Shown here: positions 52,728 to 61,204 of the stretch, in pieces
How the letters are laid out: the number at the start of each line of letters is the position of its first letter
How positions within the stretch are numbered: the stretch's first letter is position 1
From: JABDIY01 sp963751955
GTDB lineage: Bacteria; Actinomycetota; Acidimicrobiia; Acidimicrobiales; SZUA-35
NCBI GenBank assembly: GCA_963751955.1
Contig: CAVVWM010000012.1
Location: 10,531-74,530, forward strand
DNA length: 64,000 bases
Direction of reading: 5' to 3'
Made by a program: the position numbers and the translations under genes
The notes under the pieces: model-generated
What the model was told of the DNA's origin: nothing
Databases searched by the model: none
Seen by the model: only the letters and a program-made list of their open reading frames with translations

Positions 52728-53339
52728 CTAGGTGCGACGAAGAACATACACGTTGGAACCCGACCCAAGTTTCTCGATGTGGGGACCGTGCTCACAGAAG
52801 ACCTGTTCGGCAACGCCGGCTGTCAGCTCGCTGTCGAGAACTCCCATGTAGTTGGGATCCTCGAGCACGTGATCGTTGAAGGAAAACACCAGATAGCCGC
52901 CGACGGCCAACGCTCGAAGCGCCTCGGTAAGAAGCGAAGCGGGAGCCGCCCCCACTCCGATCACACCAACCGCAGCAAGTGCGTAGTAGGTACCGGGGTC
53001 AAAGGGAAAGGCGTTGTTCGGTTCGACAACTCGCAACTCTCGATACAGATCGAGGGTGCGGGCGATATGTACCATCTCGGGGTTGACGTCCTGACCGGAG
53101 ATGTCGCTGAATCCGGCGGCGGACAAGGCCACTCCCGATAACCCGGTGCCGCATCCAATGTCGAGGATCGGACGATCGAGGGGCACGAAGGTGGCCAGCG
53201 CCTCGGCGCAGCGTTGCGGAGACCGGTACCCGTTGGTGGTGAGCTCGTGATCGTAGCTAGAAGCCCATTTGGAGTAGAAGGAGTCGGTTTCGTGCTGCGA
53301 TGCCAGGTCGTAGACACGTCCGAGAAAGTCTTCAGCCAT
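52728..53339 (-). CDS. Class I SAM-dependent methyltransferase
   Basis: 203 residues. The SAM motif is PILDIGCGTGLSGVAL, followed by ISGQDVNPEMVHIA and a strand YYALAAVGVIGVGAAP. The N-terminal YDLASQHETDSFYSKWASSYDHEL is typical of small YcgJ/UbiE-like methyltransferases. Substrate not known. Lies 31 bases upstream of treZ on the same strand and may be cotranscribed. Confidence 0.88.
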   Translation of the reverse strand: MAEDFLGRVYDLASQHETDSFYSKWASSYDHELTTNGYRSPQRCAEALATFVPLDRPILDIGCGTGLSGVALSAAGFSDISGQDVNPEMVHIARTLDLYRELRVVEPNNAFPFDPGTYYALAAVGVIGVGAAPASLLTEALRALAVGGYLVFSFNDHVLEDPNYMGVLDSELTAGVAEQVFCEHGPHIEKLGSGSNVYVLRRT

Positions 53340-53467
53340 GCTTCACACTTCCACGCCGCAGACCAACTTGGCAACGATCCGAAGTCCTTGACGAATTTGG
53401 CGTCCGAGTCGCCACCAGCCGATCACCTGCTGGCGCGCTCGAGAACGCCCCGTCGGGCAAACGTCGG

Positions 53468-53893
53468 CTAACCCGAGACCGTGTCGTGGACCAGCTGAAC
53501 CTCGAAGGTGATGTTTGCGTTGAGGCTGCTGGCGACTGAGCAGTACTTGTTCATGGCGAGATCCACGAAACGTTCGGCCATTTCTTGTTTCAACCCTGGA
53601 GCATTGATGACGTGGTGGGCCCGGATTTCGGTGTAACGAGCGGGAATGCCATCAGCTCGGTCGCCCTCGATCTCAACCCGATAGTCCAGCAAATCCAAGC
53701 GACGTTTGCGGATCATCTCCACCACGTCGAAGGCTGCGCATGCGCCCAACGCGTTGAGCAGAAGCTCCATCGGGTTCATACCGGTCTTGACCCCCTGCTC
53801 ACCGTCGATCAGTACCTGCATCCCGTCGGGCGTGATACCGACGAATCGTTTTCCGACCAGATGGTGGACCGTTGTCGTCTTGGTGTTGGCCAT
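53468..53893 (-). CDS. OsmC family peroxiredoxin-like protein
   Basis: 141 residues from ATG 53893; the longer frame to 54094 covers intergenic DNA and another gene's start. The two redox cysteines of OsmC/YhfA proteins are in LLLNALGACAAFDVVEMI and FVDLAMNKYCSVASSL. GMNPMELLLNALG and RAHHVINAPGLKQEMAERF are also typical of the YhfA-like branch. Reduces organic hydroperoxides in characterised members. Confidence 0.92.
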   Translation of the reverse strand: MANTKTTTVHHLVGKRFVGITPDGMQVLIDGEQGVKTGMNPMELLLNALGACAAFDVVEMIRKRRLDLLDYRVEIEGDRADGIPARYTEIRAHHVINAPGLKQEMAERFVDLAMNKYCSVASSLNANITFEVQLVHDTVSG

Positions 53894-54008
53894 GCCTCTG
53901 TGTACCCACAAAACCGAGCCATTGGAAGCGAAGCCCACCTGAGCACCCCGGTTCGTCGGGAACCGAGTGGAGAGCCCTAGGTTGAACCAAAGAACAAGGA
54001 GTGCACCC

Positions 54009-54446
54009 ATGGCAACCTCGAAGCCGATCACCGATTGGAAGGTCTCGCAACTCGACGACCTCTCGGGCAAGACATATCTCATAACCGGCGCCAATTCCGG
54101 AATCGGCTACGAAGCGGCTCTGCACCTGCGGCGCGCCAACGCCATTGAGCGAGGACCTCTTGAACATCAAGTGGGATGTGAACCAGTGATCTGAATTCAG
54201 GATCCTCTCAGCACCGCCGGCAAGGATTTCGCGACGAAACAGACAGCCGATCGTCATACCAACATGGTGAGCGATGGAAATGCAGAATTCGGACGTACTC
54301 GATGGGCTGGTCTACGTTCCAGGCGACTGCGCAACGAGGACGTCGGGCCAACGGCTCCCGAGCCCAAGGTATGGGAGAACGCAGGAGAGCTCTTGGCTCA
54401 GGAATTCCAGCCCCTCCACCACGAGCCGATCTTCGGGCTGAAGTGA
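54009..54446 (+). pseudogene. Remnant of an SDR gene with its centre deleted
   Basis: The first about 45 codons from ATG 54009 are a normal SDR start: WKVSQLDDLSGKTYLITGANSGIGYEAALHLRRANA. The homology then stops abruptly and a TGA follows. About 200 bases later an SDR-like C-terminus appears in another frame (GPTAPEPKVWENAGELLAQEF), ending at 54446. The roughly 200 residues that should lie between, including the catalytic Tyr-Lys, are missing. Between the pieces another frame ends SEDLLNIKWDVNQ, perhaps part of a different gene. A true deletion remnant, unlike the single-base frameshifts elsewhere. Confidence 0.65.
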
Positions 54447-54503
54447 GATCCCAGAGCGGCGACACCTGAGCGCGTTAGCGCGCCTCCGCTTCTGCAGGGT
54501 CGA

Positions 54504-55076
54504 TCATGTCGAATGCAGGATTTCCTCTCGAACGTACTGACATACCGCTTCCACGGCGGACTCGAGGTCTCGGTTGTTCTCCACAACCAGATCAGCGGCT
54601 AGAAACGGATCGGCAACTGCGGAGAAGGCCTCGAACATGGTCCGACCCGCCATATGGCCAGACTCGCTGCGGGCTCGCTTCTCGAGATGGGCAATTGATA
54701 CATCGGGTTCAACAACAACTTCAACCAGACACACCCGCCCAAACAATTTCGCTGCGGATTCGAAGAAGGGCTGGCGAAGTCTCTCGCGGTGAAAGGTCTC
54801 CTCGACGATGACCACAGGGTGGGCTTTGGCCAGCTCTGTGAGGCGAGCCAAAGAGATGTCATACACGTCGCGCCGGAAATCGTCGGGAAATGGGACGCCG
54901 TCCGCCACCCAACGATCAAACTCCGGGTGCGAGCCTCCGACGAACCGTTTGTCATCGTCGATCGAGTGGACCGGAATGGCCAGTCGCTGGGAGACCGCCT
55001 CAGCGATAGTCGACTTGCCCGAGCCGATCCCACCGGCGAGAGCTAACAGGCATCCAGACCCTGAACTTTCGGCCAT
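54504..55076 (-). CDS. P-loop nucleoside/shikimate-kinase-like ATPase
   Basis: 190 residues from ATG 55076; the longer frame upstream has no homology. Walker A is ALAGGIGSGKSTIAEAVSQRL, followed by HSIDDDKRF and VVIVEETFHRERLRQPFF, the usual pattern of small kinases (AAA_33, zeta-toxin or dephospho-CoA kinase-like). A lid-like Arg region (AHLEKRARSESGHMAGR) follows. The phosphate acceptor cannot be named. Confidence 0.82.
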   Translation of the reverse strand: MAESSGSGCLLALAGGIGSGKSTIAEAVSQRLAIPVHSIDDDKRFVGGSHPEFDRWVADGVPFPDDFRRDVYDISLARLTELAKAHPVVIVEETFHRERLRQPFFESAAKLFGRVCLVEVVVEPDVSIAHLEKRARSESGHMAGRTMFEAFSAVADPFLAADLVVENNRDLESAVEAVCQYVREEILHST

Positions 55077-55158
55077 TGTGAAACAGTAGTCTCTTCGACA
55101 ACCGGTCGTCCCATGCCACAGCGCATCACATCGGAAGCTCCAACCCCTGAAGGTAAGC

Positions 55159-56142
55159 GTGACCGCACGAAGCACAACCTTGAGCCGACACATCATCGAG
55201 GAGGAGCACCAGCATCCGCATGCCACCGGTGAGTTTTCAATTCTCCTGCAGCAGATTTCCTTCGCCGGTCGTGTTCTGGCCCATGCGATTGGGCGCGCAG
55301 GGATCGATGGCATCGCCGATTCAGTAGGCGAGCTGGGTCCGACCGGCGACGTTCAGAAGCGGCTAGATCTCATCGCCGACGAGATCATGCGAGACGCCTT
55401 CGCCCGGTCACAGTTGGTTGCCGGGATCGCCTCGGAGGAACGCCAGGCGCCGACCGCTCTCCCCGTTTCGAGCGAGGCCCATTATCTTCTTTGCCTCGAC
55501 CCGATCGATGGATCAGCCAATGCGGGTGTGAATGCTCAGCTGGGAACGATCTTTGGCATCTACAGAAGAGCCGACACCCAAGTTCCCTTGGCCGAGGTGG
55601 AGTTCCTGAGGGCGGGTAGGGAAATGGTTGCTGCGGGCTATCTGCTGTACGGGCCTTCAACGATGCTTGTCTATTCGGTGGGTGAGGGAGTGCACGGATT
55701 CACCCTCGACCGACAGGTCGGCGAGTTCCTGCTGACCCATCCCAACATGGCGTGCCCTCCCAAAGCAACGGTGCTGGCCGCCAACACGAGCCGCTACCCG
55801 CAGTGGGACAAACGGGTTCGCACATTCGTCGACGAGGTCACGAATCAACCCGATGGACCTGCCGTGCGGTACAGCGGGGCGCCAGTTGCCGACCTCCACC
55901 GTTGCCTCACCGATGGCGGCGCGTTCATGTACCCGCCCGATGCCGACTTCCCAACCGGCAAGCTACGTACTCTCTACGAGGCCTCTCCTTTGGCCTTCAT
56001 CGCCGAACAGGCGGGAGGTGCCGCAAGCACCGGCACCAAACCGATCCTCGATGTCGTTCCGACGTCGCTGCATCACACGACACCAATCGTGATTGGATCA
56101 TCAGATCTGGTCGCCGGTTACGAACGCCACATGGCCCAGTGA
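55159..56142 (+). CDS. Class 1 fructose-1,6-bisphosphatase-like protein
   Basis: 327 residues from GTG 55159. FBPase I features: VQKRLDLIADEIMRDAFARS, VAGIASEERQAP (Glu-Glu metal site), the LCLDPIDGSANAGVNAQLGTIFGIYRR signature of class 1 FBPases (D-P-x-D-G-S), GFTLDRQVGEFLLTHPNM, RYSGAPVADLHRCLTDGGAF and YEASPLAFIAEQAGG. Expected to hydrolyse fructose 1,6-bisphosphate in gluconeogenesis. Stands alone, divergent from the P-loop kinase gene. Confidence 0.9.
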   Translation: MTARSTTLSRHIIEEEHQHPHATGEFSILLQQISFAGRVLAHAIGRAGIDGIADSVGELGPTGDVQKRLDLIADEIMRDAFARSQLVAGIASEERQAPTALPVSSEAHYLLCLDPIDGSANAGVNAQLGTIFGIYRRADTQVPLAEVEFLRAGREMVAAGYLLYGPSTMLVYSVGEGVHGFTLDRQVGEFLLTHPNMACPPKATVLAANTSRYPQWDKRVRTFVDEVTNQPDGPAVRYSGAPVADLHRCLTDGGAFMYPPDADFPTGKLRTLYEASPLAFIAEQAGGAASTGTKPILDVVPTSLHHTTPIVIGSSDLVAGYERHMAQ

Positions 56143-56211
56143 GCTGCACACCGGGGCTGGGTTCTGGCAGCGTGCGTAGAATTGATCGAATAGGGCAGCG
56201 GAGGGTACTGC

Positions 56212-57123
56212 GTGGTTGACTATGCGATCAGAACTGAAGGTCTGACAAAGCACTACGGCGACACGCGGGCGTTGGCCGGGCTCGACATGGAGGTGCCTGC
56301 CGGTGAGGTATACGGATTCCTCGGTCCCAACGGCGCTGGCAAATCCACCACCATCAAGCTTCTCCTCGACCTGATTCGTCCAACCGCCGGGTCAGCTGTC
56401 GTGCTCGGACTCGACCCACGCTCCGATGCCGTCGCGCTACGCCGCAGGACCGGTTATCTGTCTGGCGACTTCGTCGTCGATGGACGTCAGACCGGTGCAG
56501 AATTGCTGACCTATCTCGGAAACCTCCGAGGCGGTGTGAATCCGAAGCGGGTGGCGGTGTTGGCAGATCGCTTAGACCTCGATACGAGTCGACAGATCAA
56601 GACTCTCTCGAGGGGCAACCGGCAGAAGGTCGGATTGGTTCAGGCGGTCATGCACGATCCGGAGCTGCTGATCCTGGACGAGCCAACATCTGGGCTCGAC
56701 CCGTTTCTCCAACACGAGTTCGCTGCCATTCTCCGTGAGGCGGCCGACAATGGGCACACTGCGTTTGTGTCGTCCCACGTGATGGGTGAGGTGCAACAGA
56801 TCGCTGACCAGGTCGGGATCATCCGAGAGGGAAGAATGGTCACTGTTGAGCGGGTAGAGGCTCTCATCGAGCGGTCCACTCGACAGGTGTCGATCATCTT
56901 CGAGGGGCCGATCGAGATCGGCGACTTCAGCACGGTGCCGGGGATCTACGACCTGAGAGTGGAAGGAAACGAACTGACATGTCGGTTGGACGGGCGGGCC
57001 GACGCCTTGGTCAAAGCGGCAGCCCGACACACGGTGATCACTCTCTCGGTTGAGGAACCAGATCTCGAAGATCTCTTCTTCAAGTACTACGAACGATCTC
57101 AAGGCGGCGCCAATGCTGACTAA
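56212..57123 (+). CDS. ABC transporter ATP-binding protein (ABC-2 exporter)
   Basis: 303 residues from GTG 56212. Walker A GFLGPNGAGKSTTIKLLLDL, signature LSRGNRQKVGLVQAV, Walker B LLILDEPTSGLDP and the switch VSSHVMGEVQQIA. The C-terminal about 80 residues are the usual DrrA-type extension. Its stop overlaps the permease start (ATGCTGACTAA), so the pair is coupled. Exports an unknown substrate. Confidence 0.93.
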   Translation: MVDYAIRTEGLTKHYGDTRALAGLDMEVPAGEVYGFLGPNGAGKSTTIKLLLDLIRPTAGSAVVLGLDPRSDAVALRRRTGYLSGDFVVDGRQTGAELLTYLGNLRGGVNPKRVAVLADRLDLDTSRQIKTLSRGNRQKVGLVQAVMHDPELLILDEPTSGLDPFLQHEFAAILREAADNGHTAFVSSHVMGEVQQIADQVGIIREGRMVTVERVEALIERSTRQVSIIFEGPIEIGDFSTVPGIYDLRVEGNELTCRLDGRADALVKAAARHTVITLSVEEPDLEDLFFKYYERSQGGANAD

Positions 57124-57906
57124 CGCTTTCACCAAATGGCTTTGGGATACTCGCCGTTCGTTGGCGGTATGGGTAGCGGCCGTCTCCGCCGTCGGCGGCA
57201 TGTATGCCGCCTTGTGGCCATCGATCAACAATCCCGATATGCAGGCGCTTCTCGACAGCTATCCCGAGGGGCTCCTCGAGGCGCTCAACTACGACGACAT
57301 CACCACACCGGCGGGGTACCTCACCTCCAGCGTGTACGGGTTGCTCGCCGCACTGCTTTTTTGGTCTACGCCATAGGGGCCGGCGCCAGAGCGATCGCCG
57401 GCGACGAAGAATCGGGCACGCTCGAACTGATTGCTGCTCATCCGCTGAGCCGGGCGCGGTTGGCCCTACAGCGATTCTCTGCGATTCTCGTGAGCCTGCT
57501 CATCATCACCGCAGGGCTTTGGCTGGTCATGCTGGTATTGCGCTCGCCAGCTCAGCTCGATGACATCTCGATCACAGGTTTCGTCGCGATGCATTTCCAG
57601 CTTGCCCTGTTCGCCGGGCTCTTCGGTGCATTGTCCTTCTCCGTTGGAGCTGCCACGGGTCGTCGAGCGATCGCAATCGGTGTCGCAGCGGGAGTTGCGG
57701 TGGTGGGCTTTCTGGCAAATGGACTGCTACCCCAAATCAAGAGCTTGGAGTGGGTCAGGAACCTGTCGCCGTTCCACTGGCTCGTAGGCGGCGATCCTCT
57801 TCGGAATGGCATCCAAGTCACCGACAGTCTGATCATGTCCGTGCTCATCGCAACGCTCGTTGCGACGGGGACATGGGCTTTCGACCGCCGAGACATAGCG
57901 GTCTGA
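57113..57906 (+). pseudogene. ABC-2 type permease, partner of the ATPase, -1 frameshift in a T-run
   Basis: From ATG 57113 the first frame gives NAFTKWLWDTRRSLAVWVAAV and runs to GLLAALLF; a T-run at 57357-57362 has six T where seven keep the frame. The second frame continues with LVYAIGAGARAIAGDEESGTLELIAAHPLSR, the conserved coupling segment of ABC-2 permeases, and ends at 57906 with about five helices. Corrected length is about 264 residues. A homopolymer error is the simplest explanation. Confidence 0.85.
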
Positions 57907-57947
57907 TTCAGGACCGCATCAACCAGGGAACTTCAGACGGACATGCC

Positions 57948-58901
57948 TCAGTGGCTGGCGACAGGGTCCCGATCTCGGGAGCCGAGCGGCAGCCACGACA
58001 TGACCGCCACGACCACCGCTCCGACAAAAAGGCCGGTTATCGCAGAAAGCGCCGTGTTGACGAGCCATGCGAACACACCGCCAAGACCACCGATATCGCT
58101 GACCGATTCCTCTAGGTCGTGCACCAGATCGTAGGGGCCGTCCCAGCCCAGCTCGTGAGCTCCGACGATCAGGATGTGGCCACCCACCCACAGCATGGCT
58201 GCGGTGCCGATGACGGACAGCCAGGTCAAGACCACCGGCATGCCAGAAACCATCAGGCGACCTATGCGCTGGGATGACTCCGAGCTCCGGCCGGCAAGCG
58301 TCAGACCGATATCGTCCATTTTCACAATCAGGGCCACGACTCCATAAACGATCAAGGTGATCAACAAAGCCACTATGACCATGATGATCGCTCGTGAAAC
58401 GAACCCTTCGTCGATCACCTCTTTGAGTGCGATGACCATGATCTCAGCTGACAGGATCAGGTCGGTTCGGATCGCACCAGAGATGGTCTTCGCCTCTGCC
58501 TCGGGACCCAGCATGGCGACAGGAACGTCGTGGTCGTGGTCGTCGCCTTTGAGCTTGTGGTAGATCTTCTCAGCACCCTCGTAACAGAGGAAGGTTCCTC
58601 CCGCCATCAGGATGATCTCAACGAGGATCGGAACGAACTCGCTCAAAACGAGGGCGGCGGGGAGTATGAAGATCAGCTTGTTCCGGAGCGAACCCGTGGC
58701 GATCTTCCTGATGATCGGGAGCTCGCGGTCTGCGGCGAGACCCTGCACGTAGGCAGGCGTTACGGCGGTGTCGTCGACCACCACGCCGGCCGCCTTGGCG
58801 CTGGCTTTGCCCGCTGCGGCGCCTACGTCATCGATCGACGCCGCAGCAAGCTTTGCCAGCGCTGCGATGTCATCGAGCAATCCAACTAGACCACCGGCCA
58901 T
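57948..58901 (-). CDS. DUF808 family membrane protein (YedI-like)
   Basis: 317 residues. The N-terminal GLVGLLDDIAALAKLAAASIDDV and the DDTAVTPAYVQGLAADRELP and IIRKIATGSLRNKL segments are the DUF808 hallmark. About eight hydrophobic helices follow, with a central acidic-His loop (KLKGDDHDHDVP). The family has no established function. It converges on the ABC operon. Confidence 0.93.
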   Translation of the reverse strand: MAGGLVGLLDDIAALAKLAAASIDDVGAAAGKASAKAAGVVVDDTAVTPAYVQGLAADRELPIIRKIATGSLRNKLIFILPAALVLSEFVPILVEIILMAGGTFLCYEGAEKIYHKLKGDDHDHDVPVAMLGPEAEAKTISGAIRTDLILSAEIMVIALKEVIDEGFVSRAIIMVIVALLITLIVYGVVALIVKMDDIGLTLAGRSSESSQRIGRLMVSGMPVVLTWLSVIGTAAMLWVGGHILIVGAHELGWDGPYDLVHDLEESVSDIGGLGGVFAWLVNTALSAITGLFVGAVVVAVMSWLPLGSRDRDPVASH

Positions 58902-59102
58902 CTCTCGCCCTCTTCTGTAGAGACCATCAACACGCCAGGCTAAGCCAGACTCCGTCGGTGGTTGTGGACCGGGTCGGATCGAGTCGGCCGTGGGACTTAG
59001 TGCCCTTCTAGGTAGCCACTCTCTTGGCGAGGATCAGAGCACGAGCGCATTAGCGTCGACGGCTCGGCGCGCTGGAGGAACTGTGTCAGGACAGAGGGTG
59101 CA

Positions 59103-60059
59103 ATGACTGAGGTGACGGCACCTTTGGTCATCGCCATCGGCGGACACTCGCTGCTCGCACCTGAGCTTGCACCAACGGTCGCCAACCAGTTCGCGGTCAC
59201 CCGCGACGCGATAAAGCCGATCGCCGACCTGATCGAGCGGGGCGAACATCTGGTCTTGACTCATGGCAACGGCCCCCAGGTCGGGTTCATGCAACTGCGG
59301 TCAGAGCTCGCACGAGACACCGTTCCCGAGGTTCCGCTGGATTCGCTGGTCGCCGACAGCCAAGGAGCAATGGGGTACATGATCGAACGGGCTCTGCGAG
59401 CCGAGCTCCGTCGGCGCGGCAACCCGACCCAGGTTGTCACGATCGTGACCGAGGTCGAGGTGGATCCTGATGACCCTGCCTTCGACGCACCCAACAAACC
59501 AATCGGCCGTTTCTATGATCGCTCTGAGGCCGAAGGACTGGCCAGGGAACGCGGCTGGAAGATGATGACAGACCCCAAGCGGGGTACACGACGGGTTGTG
59601 CCGTCTCCCCAGCCGCTCCGCATCGTCCAACTGCAAACGATCGAGCAGCTGTGCGATCTGGGCATAACGGTCATCTGCTGCGGCGGCGGCGGTATACCGG
59701 TCAGCAAAACCGCTGACGGTCAGATCGTTGGTCACGAAGCGGTAATCGACAAGGACAGGGTCAGCATGTTGCTTGCCGTGCGCCTCGGATCCCCGACACT
59801 CATCATCACCACAAGCGTCGACTACGTCTACGAAGACTTCTATTCCGATGCTCCCAAAGCCCGTCCCGAGCTCACCGCTGCCGAGGCTGAAGCGCTCGCT
59901 GCCGAGGGCCACTTTGCAGAAGGCAGCATGGGCCCCAAGGTCGAAGCCGCCATAAGGTATCTTGCTGCAATCGACGGCGAGACAATCATCTGCCAACCCG
60001 AGGACCTCGTCGAAGCTGTCGACGGTCAGGCCGGAACTCACATACGGAGGACTCGATGA
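59103..60059 (+). CDS. arcC: Carbamate kinase
   Basis: 318 residues. Carbamate-kinase features: VIAIGGHSLLAP (Gly-Gly phosphate loop, with His where Asn is more common), LVLTHGNGPQVG, QGAMGYMIERALRAELRRRG, VICCGGGGIPVSKTADG, HEAVIDKDRVSMLLAVRLG and GSMGPKVEAAIRYL. It makes ATP from carbamoyl phosphate in catabolism. First gene of a three-gene operon joined by four-base overlaps with ygeW- and ygeY-like genes, equivalent to the yqeA/ygeW/ygeY set of E. coli. Confidence 0.92.
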   Translation: MTEVTAPLVIAIGGHSLLAPELAPTVANQFAVTRDAIKPIADLIERGEHLVLTHGNGPQVGFMQLRSELARDTVPEVPLDSLVADSQGAMGYMIERALRAELRRRGNPTQVVTIVTEVEVDPDDPAFDAPNKPIGRFYDRSEAEGLARERGWKMMTDPKRGTRRVVPSPQPLRIVQLQTIEQLCDLGITVICCGGGGIPVSKTADGQIVGHEAVIDKDRVSMLLAVRLGSPTLIITTSVDYVYEDFYSDAPKARPELTAAEAEALAAEGHFAEGSMGPKVEAAIRYLAAIDGETIICQPEDLVEAVDGQAGTHIRRTR

Positions 60060-61204
60060 GCACTGTCCACCCACCACTACCTTTGGATCAAGACAGCCTT
60101 GACGCTGTCTTGGGCCGAAGCCTGTTGACAACGCAGGAATGGACGATCGGCGAGCTTGCCGCGGTGCGCAACATCGCCCGCACATTGGCCGATCTTGACC
60201 GGCGAGGGATCAAAACGCCGCTGTGCCCCAATGAACTGGCGTGGGCGGTGTTCTTCGACCAGTCGACCCGAACCAAGAGTGCGTGGGCCGGAGCGGCTGC
60301 GCGACTTGGAATGCAACCTGTGATCGTGGACGGTTCCTCAACCCAGGTCTCACACGGAGAGACCGCCGTGGAAACCGGTGCCATGCTCGGCATGAATGCC
60401 CACGCCATGGGCATTCGCCACGATCTGATCCTGGGCGAGGGCAACACGTTCATTCGTGCGGTGAAGACCGGCATCGACGACTACCTCTCGGCCACCCAGG
60501 ATCCCCGTCAGGTTCCGATCGTGAATCTGCAGTGCGATGTGGATCACCCCACCCAGACGATGGCCGATCTGATGTGGTTGGAGGACAACTTCGGTGATCT
60601 GGCCGACCGAAACATCACGGTGAGTTGGGCGTACTCCCCCTCGTATGCCAAACCGCTGTCGGTCCCTCAGGGCCTCATCACACTTCTCACCCGCTTCGGC
60701 GCCAACGTGACGCTCGCCCACCCGCCCGGGTACCAACTCACCGAGGAAACGATGTCGGCTGCGCACAGCAACTCATCCAACGGCGGATCGTTCCGGGCTG
60801 TCGACAGCATGGACGAAGCGTTCGTTGATGCCGACATCGTCTATCCGAAAAGCTGGGGGGCTTACGACCTGATGCTGGAACGGGTGGACGCCAACGCCCA
60901 CGGCGACAAGGACGAACTCGCCGCCATCGAAGGGCGGGCATTGGAACGCAACGCCAATTTCACCGACTGGATCTGTGATGAACCCAGAATGGGATCCACC
61001 CGGGGCGGCGATGCGCTCTACATGCACTGTCTGCCGGCTGACATCGGGTCTGAAGTGAGCCCGGGTGTGATGGAACGCCACAAAGTGAATGTGGCCCGGG
61101 AAGCCAATTGGAAAATGTACGTGGTGATGGCACTGCTGGCCGGGGCAAAGGTCCCAGATCTGGCTTCGGTACTGGCATCACTTGATCAGAAGGAAACCAA
61201 ATGA
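60056..61204 (+). CDS. ygeW: Knotted carbamoyltransferase, YgeW family
   Basis: 382 residues, close to the E. coli YgeW length. The carbamoyl-phosphate loop is FFDQSTRTKSAWAGAAARLG (S-T-R-T), then GSSTQVSHGETAVETGAMLG (with the second conserved loop), LQCDVDHPTQTMADLMWLEDN and MHCLPADIGSEVSPGVMERH. YgeW is related to ornithine and acetylornithine transcarbamoylases, but its own substrate is unknown. With carbamate kinase downstream of it in flux, it would phosphorolyse a carbamoylated substrate. Overlaps arcC and ygeY by four bases. Confidence 0.92.
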   Translation: MSTVHPPLPLDQDSLDAVLGRSLLTTQEWTIGELAAVRNIARTLADLDRRGIKTPLCPNELAWAVFFDQSTRTKSAWAGAAARLGMQPVIVDGSSTQVSHGETAVETGAMLGMNAHAMGIRHDLILGEGNTFIRAVKTGIDDYLSATQDPRQVPIVNLQCDVDHPTQTMADLMWLEDNFGDLADRNITVSWAYSPSYAKPLSVPQGLITLLTRFGANVTLAHPPGYQLTEETMSAAHSNSSNGGSFRAVDSMDEAFVDADIVYPKSWGAYDLMLERVDANAHGDKDELAAIEGRALERNANFTDWICDEPRMGSTRGGDALYMHCLPADIGSEVSPGVMERHKVNVAREANWKMYVVMALLAGAKVPDLASVLASLDQKETK

